From: Plenodomus lindquistii
Taxonomy: Eukaryota; Ascomycota; Dothideomycetes; Pleosporales; Leptosphaeriaceae
NCBI GenBank assembly: GCA_025504975.1
Contig: JANUWI010000006.1
Location: forward strand, 806,001 to 870,000
Direction: 5' to 3'
Length of the DNA: 64,000 nucleotides
A program made the position numbers and the translations under genes. The notes under the pieces were generated by a model. The model was not told the origin of the DNA. It did not search any database and saw nothing but the letters and a program-made list of their open reading frames with translations. Of the stretch, positions 54,002 to 64,000 are shown one piece after another (positions within the stretch are counted from its first letter, which is position 1; each line of letters begins with the position of its first letter).

Positions 54002-56230
54002 ATGGCAGCGCCTGCTTTCCAGCTGTTTCCCCCACCGCGCGGGCATCGCCAGACGAGCCCGAACCGAAGACCCTCACCGCACACCAAGCAGTCATTACCA
54101 GAGAGGTCGGACAGTGCGACCGCTGTTCACATAGAAGCAGGCCCAGAGCAAAACTTCCACGACCTTGTCATACAAGTCAACTCTGTCCCTGTATCCCCTG
54201 CAACCCAGACGACGGCTCCGTCAGCACCTGCACGGGCATACACACGTACCCCTCCTCCAGCGAGTAGACCTACATTCGAATCTCCCTCACAGCAAAGAGC
54301 TCCTTCTCCGCATGTCATGCGACAAGAGAGCTTCTACCGCGCCCAGGACCCGCGAGCTCCTACACCAATAGCTTCAGTACAGGATGCTCAACAGCCTCGC
54401 ATGGCTAGTCCAGATCCAAGCAGAGCAATATCACCTGCTTTCTCATCTGCTCCTACTCTGGTCCGCGCCAATAGTGCCGCCACGAGAGTCGTAAGCATGT
54501 CACCACAAGAAGATGTGCCCATGAGATCGATGTTCCCCGTCTACGATCCTACTATCCCTCTTGCTAGTCAATCGTACAAGCCAACGCAAGCATCTCCCAC
54601 ACAACTTCCACGAACACAGATCAGCAGATCGCCATACTCTCCAGATTCCTACATTCCCCACAGCAATGTCCGCGCAAATGGTTCCACAGCTCCACCTCCA
54701 CCGCCCAGACCTTTCTTCACACCCTCGAGTCTGCTGGACAACCTTTGGTTGGCAACCAACGGCCAAGAAGAACCCAATGTACAGATGTATACGCTTAGAA
54801 TGCATCGAGCGACCGCAGCGAACCCTACAATTACCTTTGGTACTACGCCATCTCTCCCATTCTACTCTTTGGCGCAGTCGAATCTTGCCGCTGGGCACGA
54901 GGTACCTAGTATAATGAACGAGCTTCTGATTCAACGCCACCATCCCACTCAACCCCGGGTGCTTCCTATCGCTCATTTGGATCTCATCGCTCCGCCGTCT
55001 CTGGATACCGGCAATTTTGATCCAGAGCAACAAGAGAGCACGACATTACTCACTAGCATCTATCCAAAATTAGCGGCCCTGCAGGCTCTTGACGCTGCAG
55101 CTAATTCCCCCGCAGCATCACGACTTGCTCTATCTGACCCTGGCGCACAGTCACCGGCCGCACAGCGGCTTGCAGAAGATGTTCTCGCTGGCACTGCGCA
55201 GCGTGAATGCTGCGCCCTCGCATGGACCAAGGATGATCCTCAGCAACAGGCTAACCCATGGGCTCAGCATATCCCTTCGGAAGGCTCATACCACCTGCAT
55301 CATCCCACACTTGGATCATTTCCGATTTCCGTTGAGGGCGACTGCTCCAATATCAATGCACCTTCAACGCGACCGGTGACTGCCATGTACGCTCATAATG
55401 CGCCTATGACCCCTCATGTGCCAGGAAAGAAGCCCGCTTGCATTACTCTATTGAACCCATATGTCTTGTCTCCCACAACGCCACGAACAAACGCATTCGC
55501 CCCGCTACCACCCCCTCCACGGCTGGACGCTTTGAATCGCCCAATCTCGCTCACGCCTTCTGAAATGTCGATCAATCAACTTCCTACCACTACCGATGCC
55601 ACTCAGGACGATGCCATGCTTGCACGCCTCGACTTCGCCAATGACGCACTCGTCCTCAACGTCGCTGCCCTAACACGCTTCGGCAACCCATTCCTAGTCG
55701 ATGTAGTCGCATCGACACTCCTCGCTGTCGCTGTCGCAGAAGCTACCCGCGGCCGCAAGTCGAGAAACAAAAGCCAAGAGAACTTCGATCCTCCACCACC
55801 AAGCTTCACGCTCACGCACCAGAAGGAAGATACTGCAAAAGCCTTCAAGGAGTCCTTCGTCGAGGGTTTCCAGGGATTTGGCGGGAAATCCAAGGGTCCG
55901 ATCTCGGGCAAGGGTTTGAAGAAGTTTGCGGCGTCAATGAGGAGTACGACGACGACAAGTCGAAGTGAAAGTGCGAGTTTCGATAAGGACATTGAACTTG
56001 GAGAGTGGTATGGTCAGGATAAGACAGCGCAAGTCAAAGTCAAAGAGACCAAGGAGGAGAAGAAAGCGAGGAAACAGCAGGAGGATAAGGAGAAGTTGCC
56101 GTTGGTAACCAGAACGATCATCAGTGTGCTGACGTTTACGTTCAAGACGGTGGTCTGGGTCGTCAAGATCGCCGTGAAGATTGTTGCGGGGGTAATTGTT
56201 ATGATTACGAGGAACCTGGGCAAGTTGTGA
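54002..56230 (+). CDS. Proline-rich fungal protein with C-terminal basic region and hydrophobic tail
   Basis: Single exon, 742 residues. The first about 240 residues are disordered Pro/Ser/Thr-rich. A folded central part (about 245-580) begins TPSSLLDNLWLATNGQ and includes LNPYVLSPTTPRTNAFAP and ARLDFANDALVLNVAALTRF followed by a short hydrophobic helix. The C-terminus has a charged coiled stretch (KETKEEKKARKQQEDKEK), then a hydrophobic segment ISVLTFTFKTVVWVVKIAVK to the end, which looks like a tail anchor or amphipathic membrane insert. I recall similar Pezizomycotina proteins with uninformative names; no function is assigned. Confidence 0.8.
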   Translation: MAAPAFQLFPPPRGHRQTSPNRRPSPHTKQSLPERSDSATAVHIEAGPEQNFHDLVIQVNSVPVSPATQTTAPSAPARAYTRTPPPASRPTFESPSQQRAPSPHVMRQESFYRAQDPRAPTPIASVQDAQQPRMASPDPSRAISPAFSSAPTLVRANSAATRVVSMSPQEDVPMRSMFPVYDPTIPLASQSYKPTQASPTQLPRTQISRSPYSPDSYIPHSNVRANGSTAPPPPPRPFFTPSSLLDNLWLATNGQEEPNVQMYTLRMHRATAANPTITFGTTPSLPFYSLAQSNLAAGHEVPSIMNELLIQRHHPTQPRVLPIAHLDLIAPPSLDTGNFDPEQQESTTLLTSIYPKLAALQALDAAANSPAASRLALSDPGAQSPAAQRLAEDVLAGTAQRECCALAWTKDDPQQQANPWAQHIPSEGSYHLHHPTLGSFPISVEGDCSNINAPSTRPVTAMYAHNAPMTPHVPGKKPACITLLNPYVLSPTTPRTNAFAPLPPPPRLDALNRPISLTPSEMSINQLPTTTDATQDDAMLARLDFANDALVLNVAALTRFGNPFLVDVVASTLLAVAVAEATRGRKSRNKSQENFDPPPPSFTLTHQKEDTAKAFKESFVEGFQGFGGKSKGPISGKGLKKFAASMRSTTTTSRSESASFDKDIELGEWYGQDKTAQVKVKETKEEKKARKQQEDKEKLPLVTRTIISVLTFTFKTVVWVVKIAVKIVAGVIVMITRNLGKL

Positions 56231-56641
56231 GCGGGGCATATGGACCTTTGTTTTCGCATGTTTCCTTTCTTTGCGCTTTAGCTTGATACCATATACTTCG
56301 CTACATTCGCTGGACGCACTAGTCGTCTTTATTTTCTTGGCCTTTAGGATGGCCGATCTTAGCTCAGGGAGAGTATAAGTAATGGTGCGAACGCATTCTG
56401 TGATCCCTACGAACATGCGCAGTTTTCTTTCATTTTGCAATATGTTGCAGCGACATGAACAAACAGCAAGAACCTGTAATCAGACAAGGCACCTAAGTGG
56501 AGTGTTGACAGACCATTCTGTCCACGATTTTTGTGTCGTGGGCATCGATACACGTTTCTAGAGTCTCGTGAGGTACTTGCAATATGTTCGTTCTTTGCTT
56601 TCATTACACCATTAAATTCATTATATACGCCGAAGGTAACC
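56231..56641. other. Short convergent spacer
   Basis: Holds the two 3' ends only. Confidence 0.6.
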
Positions 56642-58437
56642 TTAGCGCAAGTAGACAGCTAGGTTGTTAGCGTTAATCAACTCCATACCCTCCTTCCTGT
56701 ACGTATCCTGTTCCGCATAGCTCGTAACATTCGCATCGAACACAAAGTCCAACGGATCCTCTACATCATACTTGGGCCACAAGCCCTCGGCCCCATGCCA
56801 CGCATTGTTCTCCCTCCATGCGTTGGGATCCAAATCATGTACGAAACTGACCCAACTACTGCTCATGAAGCGAGCCAAATCGCGGTAACTCTGCGTCTTG
56901 TTCTCAAACGGCGGTGCCGCTGCAGGGAGATACCCAACACCCTGCAAGTTGTTGAATACGAAAGCAACTTCTTGGAAATGCGCGACACCGAGTGCAGCAT
57001 CAAGACCGGCGGGGATGGCATTGAAACGGTAGCAGTATGCTGGGAGCCCGGCCTTGGCCCAGGTTTGGCAGGTCAGTCTACGGTGGGCGATGAACACCAC
57101 GTCACCGAAGTATGATGCGGCGCGGCGGAACTGGGCGCCGTAGGGAGGACCTGGGCGTTGGTCACCTAAGCTGGCTATTACGTTGACTGAAAGATCGTCT
57201 GGGTAGAGTTGTAGGAATTGGGTGGCGAGTGCAGGTCCGACGGCGCCACGGGAGTAGTTTGTCATTAGCCTGAAGAAAGTGTCTGTGTTATTCACTTGTT
57301 GCGGGGAGAACGAGCCTCCTTCGTCGGAGTTGGCGCCTGATATGATAGGAACGTGTACGAATTCGCCGGCTTCGAGCTGAATGGAAGTCCGTTTCTGGAT
57401 GAAGTCATAGTCGAGGACGGGGTTGAATCCTGTGACGTTCAAAGGCAGGCTTGTGATGTTGATGGCAGCATTGAGTTGCTCGGCAGGCAGTTGACGGAGA
57501 CATTCCAACGAACCGGTGGAGTTGACACCGCAGTTTGTGCGACGAACAAGCTCGTTGTACATGTTTGCGAGGCCTAGTGGCTCTCTCAGGGGTCCATAGA
57601 GAATGGGGCTACCGCTCTGCATGATAGCACCACGGAACAATTTGTCGTCACGACCGCCGAATGCTGTCAATTGGAAGCCAACGGATGCAGCTCCTGCACT
57701 TTCTCCCCAGATTGAAACTTGCTCAGGATCACCTAGGCAATGTTAGTCTAACCTTTCAAGCAGCTCACTGGTACTCACCACCGAAGGCTTCGATGTTCTC
57801 CTGGACCCAGTGCATGGCCAAGCGCTGATCCTTCAGACCAAGGTTGAGCGCTCCGTTGTCTATTACCTGCTGGCTACCGCTCAAAAAGCCCCAGGCGCTC
57901 AGTCTGTAGTTGATGCTGACAATAATAATGGGCTTGCCAATCTTGACGGAATTCTCGACTGCAAAAGACGCATTGTATCTCTGATCGACACCTCCACCTT
58001 GAGAAAAGCCTCCTCCGTGTATCCAGAATCCCACAGGGAGTTTCTGGCCTTCACATCCAGATGGCCTTATGACGTTGAGGTAAAGGCAGTCCTCTGACAC
58101 TGGGTAGTTCCATTGGTCGGAGCCGTAGCCGTAGCACTGTAGTTGTTAAGGTTTGTAAAATCAATCTCAAAGAATGTGTACCTACTTCACTGGAGTACTG
58201 GGTAGCTGCCTTTGACTCTTCCCAGCGACCCTCGAGGCTCGCTGGGTTTCGGAATCTCAGATCGCCGACCGGAGGCTGAGCATATGGTATGCCTAAGAAG
58301 AAATCCTGGTTATATGCCGCAGAGTGTACACCATAGTACGATCCGTTCTTCACAGTGACTGTCGGAGCAGTGTGGTAGGGCAGACAACTAGCAAGACCAA
58401 CGAACAGCGCCGAAGTAATAGCAGCGATGCGCGACAT
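56642..58437 (-). CDS. Secreted type-B carboxylesterase/lipase
   Basis: Three exons (58437-58186, 58136-57779, 57732-56642; introns 49 and 46 bp) give 566 residues. The signal peptide is MSRIAAITSALFVGLASC. Family landmarks: GIPYAQPPVGDLRF, SEDCLYLNV, the oxyanion loop GFWIHGGGF, the nucleophile elbow GESAGAAS, the acidic triad region SGANSDEGGSF, and the catalytic histidine in GVAHFQEVAFVF. Several N-glycosylation sequons are present. It is an extracellular alpha/beta hydrolase acting on ester bonds; substrate specificity is not predictable here. Confidence 0.93.
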
Positions 58438-59811
58438 GATGATTAACCGGAACAACCGCTGAACAACTGACCAGACTCTGTATGAGCCTCTGAAGATTAT
58501 ATACTTCCAAGAAAGCCTTTTCTAAACAGGCCTTTACTTTCCACTACTGCTGCCGAGACCTGCATCACGTCGACGGTTGTACCGTTATAAGCCCGGTAGT
58601 TCAGGTTCATGACCTCAGTGTCGGCGTATAACCCGTTTGCATGGTAGTGGTTCAAGCTTTTGCGGGGATCTTTCTGTTCAGATGCTTGTCGACGCACGCG
58701 AAAGGTGGAGAAGAGATACTAGCAGCCCATGTAATTGGACGCTGATGGTTGCCGACGTTCATCCATGGGGCAGTCATCGTGCAGTAGCGTGGCTGGACTA
58801 GTTTGTGGGGTAAAGAATTGCAAAAGAGCGGCACAATTCACGGCACCTTGATGTAACACCGACAGCTTTCCCCATGTGCGCCACTGCGATGGAAACCCAT
58901 AAAAGCCCTCCTTACGGTCGCGTCAGGATAGGGTTTGTAGATTCCGAGAGAAAAAACTGGAGACTGTCCAGGACTCGAAAGTCTGCATTCCCGACCACAC
59001 GGTCAAGAGTCATTCCCCACGGGGTCATCTTATCGAGCGATCGATCGCACACGACGTGGCACGGTTGCAGTCACGCTGAATTTTCATCCGACCCACTGCC
59101 CACTGGTCATGGCCATTTCTAGTCGCGCAAATGTCTACGGTAGCATCGGACTTGTCCACCCGTGCGTGCTTCCGCGTATGTCCGTAGGGCGAGCAAACCC
59201 CATTCGACGCTCGAAGCATGGGTTCATTTTGATGCTCCGCGGCTCAAAGTTTACCCATCTACTACCACAACACACGGATCCTGCGTCCACGGCTAGTTTA
59301 TGCAATGTGAGGCTTAAATGCACAATCCGCTGTTCTCCGAGACCAGTAAACGAACAGGAAATATAAGACACCCCACTCCCAGTCTCTAGTATGCGCCCTA
59401 GCCGTACGGCTGTGAGCTTCATAGTTACACGTGAGACGTACAGACCCTGGAACCGATGAATGCACGTTACCTGCAGGATATAGACGCACCGGAGAACATG
59501 CTGGTTAGAGCTTGACGAATCATCTGCTCTATTCCACTACAGTAGAAAGCTGCTGTTCGATAAAAGCTGCCCAGGATCCAATTCCATGTGGTTATATCCT
59601 GCATGTGTCGCAGAGACAACCCTTTGCTCTACAATACCGGCTGAACGATTACAAATCACAGAAAGGAATCTCGCGTCAGGGAACCAATGTCAAACTTGCG
59701 TTACTGAGATTTTAGCATATCGAGTCGACTTCGTGCATACGCTGCGTATATTTGAAGTGCAATGGACATAATATGAATACAAGATGCAATGCGATAGCGA
59801 TCGTTCAAATT
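58438..59811. other. Intergenic stretch
   Basis: Promoter of the carboxylesterase and 3' region of the amino-acid transporter gene. No gene, RNA or repeat recognised. Confidence 0.6.
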
Positions 59812-61524
59812 CTAAAACAAACTGTTATCTCCACACGTGAATGGCCCGTTCAACGTTGTGTTGGGATCATGGAAAATGTCAATTAATGCTTTGAGTGACT
59901 GCGCATTGGTCAGAGTCTCGACTGGTGCATGAACAAAAGATGTAGGAAAGTGCTTACAGTGTATAGTCCTCCGACATTGAGGAAGACGGTCATCAACAGG
60001 ATAGCGTAATTCACAACTGCCAAGAAAGTCTTCTGGCGTGTGCTCCATTGGTTCTTCCAGTTCAGGTGCAACCAGAAGACACTAGTCAATCCGAACGTGA
60101 ACCAACTTATGAAGATCGCGGAGCTGATGTTCAAAATGGAGCTGAAAATTGGGATCGCATTAGAAACGATGAAAGACACGATCCAGAACAGCGAGCCAAT
60201 GCCAATCCACAAAATCCATGTGAAAGCGTTGTGAACGTTGACTTGATCTGGCTTCATGTTGCGCATAATCGTGATGTACTGGAAGTCGAACGTTAGCACA
60301 CATACTATACATGACCATGTAGGCAACCACTAACCATGAATTTGATTGCTGTGATTCCAATCACCAGACCGGTACCGAGGACGCTGGGAATAAGAATTCC
60401 ATACGCAATCTTGGCTGGTATGACGGGAGCAGACCCGAGCGCAGGCGAAGTGACGGCATCACCTGCGAGTGCGTATATGACACACGCAACCACAATGTAT
60501 ACGACAACCTCGAAAGACTTTTGCATAAACAGTGCAGGTGCAAAGTCCTTCTGGGGATTTCGCATCTCGGCCATGACTGAGATGAAGCTTTGATTCCCAG
60601 CAAACGCAAATGCAATATTTAAGAGGGCATTGACCGTTTCAACGAACGTTGGTTTTCCTACTAAAATGACTGAGATAGGTCGTTAGCACAGTACACCATG
60701 TATTGTGGCGGCTAAAAAGCTCAGAGATAGACTTCTATGATTCTTCGTTACATATGGTAGTAATCATAGTGACCATCATGGCGCAAAATATGAACAGATC
60801 TGCACGTACTTTTTGCGTCGAAGCCAGGTGGTGCTCGTGGTCCAGCAACGCCAAGGGCGATCATGACAATAAGGACAGCTGCTACAATGGATATCGTGCA
60901 CACCCACGAGAATGCAGCTGCAAATGTCAATTTACGTGGTAGACACAGCATCCAACACACAATGTGTGGGAATGCCATGAACGCCACTGTGCAGAGGGCA
61001 TGCCCAGAGAGCGTATTGAGCGCGACCGACATGGTAATATTGGCCGAAGCACAAATGAGCACCAGGTTGAATACAAACGCGACGCCGAGGAAGTACTCGA
61101 AAGGTTTTCCTCCCACGTAAAGTGCGCAGTCGACAAGGTTTGTAACCATTGGATAGCGGCGGTAGAATTGGACAAGGATGTAGCCGCAATATGTCGTGAG
61201 GATGCCGAATCCTATGATGGCAATGATTCCTGGAATCAGACCTAAAGTCTGTAGGGCTGATGGTAGACTGAGAACACCAATGCCCACCTCAATCGTGATT
61301 AAAATAACACATGCTCGCCATCTGCCCAAGGTGCGGTAATTCTCTCCTCCAGCATTGGGGTACTCGCTGGCACCAGCGTGACCATCGCCTGTCCAACCGG
61401 TTTGTATATGGGTATTGTGTCCGATTTCTTCATCCATCTCTTCTTTTGATGACCCAGGATAGGAAGATGGGGCATCAGTGGATGTCCTATGCCCATCCTT
61501 CTTGAGGAAGTTCTTGAGCCCCAT
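59812..61524 (-). CDS. AAAP-family amino-acid transporter
   Basis: Exons 61524-60810, 60669-60335, 60278-59958 and 59898-59812 give 485 residues. A hydrophilic N-terminus of about 70 residues precedes about eleven membrane segments. Diagnostic features: CVILITIEVGIGVLSLPSAL in TM1 (the unwound GxGxLxLP type), FAFAGNQSFISVMAEMRNP, and KSFEVVVYIVVACVIYALAG. This is the amino acid/auxin permease group of fungal neutral amino-acid carriers (mtr-like). Which amino acids are carried, and whether it sits in the plasma membrane or vacuole, cannot be told. The last exon adds a 28-residue tail. Confidence 0.9.
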
Positions 61525-63366
61525 GATAGCGTGCACACTGGGTAGCGTTGAGGAAGACGTCGAAGATGTTAAGGTTTGAATGTACCATGACACTGTGTGG
61601 CAAGGCAGATTCTTTTAAGCATCCTCACCTCCTGTATCGGCGTCCTCACGGATCACCGTCCACTGCTCAATGCCCGCTAGCGTCGGGACGCATCCTTGAA
61701 CGCTCGCCTTCTGGAATGTCACAAGAGTGAGCGTGCCACCTTCCTCCAGGGTCTACTTGGTGTTGTATCCACCGATTCGTCTATCGTGCCATGGCATGGA
61801 GTACATAATGCGGGGGACTCAATGGCATCGTGGTTATTCTCGGTTTACCGGCGTGAACGCTTCGTTGCCATGCCCTCCAAGAAATTCAGAGTTCATTCTT
61901 TGATGAGCAAAGTGGGCCGTTGTGAGTAATAGGTTGGTGCGATGAGGAAGCCGTGACTTCGCTGGATCCACATATCACGTAAAAATTCTCGAGCAGACTT
62001 CTTCGCCGTCATTGGCCTGCTTGGCATGCCGTGAGCCGCCGCCATGACTGCAGAGGGCAGAACGGTCTTACGACGAACACACGATGAGGAATAATCTCTG
62101 CAACATCCATCTCGTGCCTCACCATGGCAAGTCAGAGCATGGAGTGGTGAGAGACATGCTAAAGACGGGATCGCCCAGGGTTGCTGCAGCCTCTTACGGA
62201 CACCTTACTGAATGTAGTTCTAGCGTGGTGTTGCTCTAGGTGTGATCTTCTGAAGTTGGAATCAACTGCGCGGAAGTAACAGTATCTGGTCTCAGACTCT
62301 CTATCAGAGATAGCAATGAGACAATTGAGCCTCTCGCACTGCATATAGTTAGCAAGAAGTCAGTACTGTTCTTTGCCTCCTTGCTGGGAACCACAAACTT
62401 GTCTGCGGTGTCCAAGTACACAGTATGTATTTCACATAGTTCATGGGTGACAAGTGGACGATATAAACGTCCAGGAAGTCTTCAGAACCTTGTAAGTCGT
62501 ACAGTGTACACTTTTACTACATACTGCAATACACGTAGCAAGATTACAGGTACCCTTAAGGCGGGCACATCTTCACAGTCAGGTGACCGGCTGCAATGCA
62601 AACTACCGGGCCGTATCCGGATGAGAGAGGTGCGGCGGCCTCATTTTTAGCCTCATGCACAGTCAATCATGCAGGGTCCACACCATCTTTGAGTCGCTTT
62701 CGCGGTGTCCAGCGCGACTCTCACCATGATCGACATTCTCTCCTTCGACGTAGATACATACACAAGCGCACCCTGGATTGCTGTCGCGATGTGTTCAGTA
62801 TAGGAGAGAAAAGCATCTACGTCATGACATCATAGTAACGCAACCAAACGGCCGTCTCTGGCAACGGCCTAGCGTGCCTGGCACGCGGGAAGCTAGCAGG
62901 GTGTGGACCGATTCCCAGGTACCACTCCACCACGCCTCCCCAGGTTAATAGTCATGGAAGCGATACTGACATCAGCATGTATTTGCTGTTCGTAGAAGCA
63001 GTTTGCGAGAACCGACAATTACCTGTCTACTATGGTAGAGTTGGACAAGTAGAGATTGCCGAAGCTGCGAGAATTAGCCAAGTGTGCACGGGAGTATCGG
63101 TCGATCGTCCCGGGCCCCGAGGCTTGGGTCTTATTTGCTGGCAGTCCCAATTTCCAAAGTTGCTGGCTCCCACCTTTCGTTTTCACATTCCTGTGTCGTA
63201 CCCCTACAAAGACATTCGCACAACCGCCGTTCTCAGCTTTCGCTTGCTAGTCTAGTGTATCTTTCCTAGGCGTTCTGAAGGCCACACGCAAGGCACAACA
63301 CCGTCGTTGTCGAGCCAGTGGAGGATCGCGTGGTGGCAATTCGTAAGAAACAAGTCAGCTTGTAGG
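61525..63366. other. Intergenic stretch
   Basis: 1.84 kb between two divergent transporter genes. Only short frames overlapping each other; no structured RNA or repeat seen. Confidence 0.6.
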
Positions 63367-64000
63367 ATGCCCTTCTCACCAGAACCAAGAATTCAAGATG
63401 CACCAAGTATCGACTTCCCAGCCGCCCAATTATTATTCCTATCGCTCGTTCGAGTGGCCGAACCTATCGCCTTAACTTCTATACTCCCATACGCATGGAA
63501 GCTGGTCTCCAATTTTGAGGTCTGCTCAGAAAGCAATGCGCCATTCTTTGCAGGTCTGCTTATCTCTGCATTCTCTCTAGCAGAAGCATGCAGTGGCATG
63601 TATTGGGGCGGAGTGTCTGATCGCGTAGGTCGGAAGTGAGTAGACACTACCAGCGCCTGCAAGCTGATGCTGACACAACATTCCAGACCAATCGTAATCC
63701 TTGGTTGCCTGGGCACTCTATCGTCCCTGCTACTAGTAGGCTTCGCGTCAAACTTCTGGATGGCATTAGCTGGGCGTATCATTGGCGGCGCGCTCAATGG
63801 CAATATAGGAGTTATTCAGACTATGGTCGGCGAGATCGTGAAAGACCCCAAGCACGAGCGTAAGTTAGAGAGCGTGGTTGATACTTGCTGTCCAAAGTAA
63901 AGCTAACCATGTATAGCAAGAGCGTATTCCGTCATGCCTTTTGGTACGTTTACGACTATTGTCGCAATGTAAATTGTTATTTGACTAACTTGGCGCAGTG
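63367..64000 (+). CDS. MFS transporter, DHA1-like (3' part off window)
   Basis: Exons 63367-63635, 63687-63859, 63917-63943 and one starting at 63999 continue beyond the edge. The visible about 156 residues contain TM1-TM4 with MFS motif A GGVSDRVGRKP after TM2, and GRIIGGALNGNIGVIQTMVG. This pattern fits the DHA1/ZIFL-like fungal group with EIVKDPKHERAYSVMPF in the cytosolic stretch that follows. Substrate unknown. Confidence 0.88.

Overview
The window is a piece of a filamentous ascomycete nuclear genome. Nearly all genes carry short introns (about 48-80 bp) with GTRNGT donors, CTAAC-type branch points and CAG/TAG acceptors, and the gene set is typical of Pezizomycotina. Gene content and style suggest Dothideomycetes (Pleosporales-like), but the genus cannot be fixed from sequence alone.

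Left arm, 1-29.1 kb, ordinary gene-rich DNA: an Slh1/ASCC3-type ribosome-quality-control helicase (3' end off window) divergent from the R-SNARE Ykt6; two related minus-strand genes sharing a Cys/His signature; a type II membrane protein with a lectin-like ectodomain; a secreted glutaminyl cyclase; a peroxisomal MaoC-type hydratase ending in SKL; the AGC kinase Sch9; the transcription repressor NC2-beta; the ESCRT-III protein Did2/CHMP1; and a second single-pass membrane protein with a low-complexity cytoplasmic tail.

Centre, 29.1-46.9 kb, accessory DNA: AT-rich spacer with a broken and a nearly complete intron-containing tRNA-Ala(UGC)-like gene; then an 8-10 kb block with three co-oriented minus-strand genes, a four-exon tyrosine recombinase with C-terminal C2H2 fingers (captain/DUF3435-like), a 594-aa unknown protein and a SAP-domain protein. 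This block is studded with the palindromic hexamer RCCGGY (about 51 sites by hand count, against about 4 in an equal length of the left flank), in coding sequence in all three codon phases, in introns and between genes. I regard it as the candidate undescribed system: a mobile element marked by its own dispersed recognition motif. To its right lie a decayed Copia retrotransposon whose integrase core is missing, and a cluster of nested palindromes ending in a tRNA-like 3' half.

Right arm, 46.9-64 kb, ordinary genes again: Per1 (GPI-anchor remodelling), an MFS transporter, Hgh1 (eEF2 folding factor), a proline-rich protein with a C-terminal hydrophobic segment, a secreted type-B carboxylesterase, an AAAP amino-acid transporter and the start of another MFS transporter. 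The single-copy housekeeping genes on both sides bracket the accessory island. Exon coordinates given below were derived by hand from splice consensus and frame continuity.
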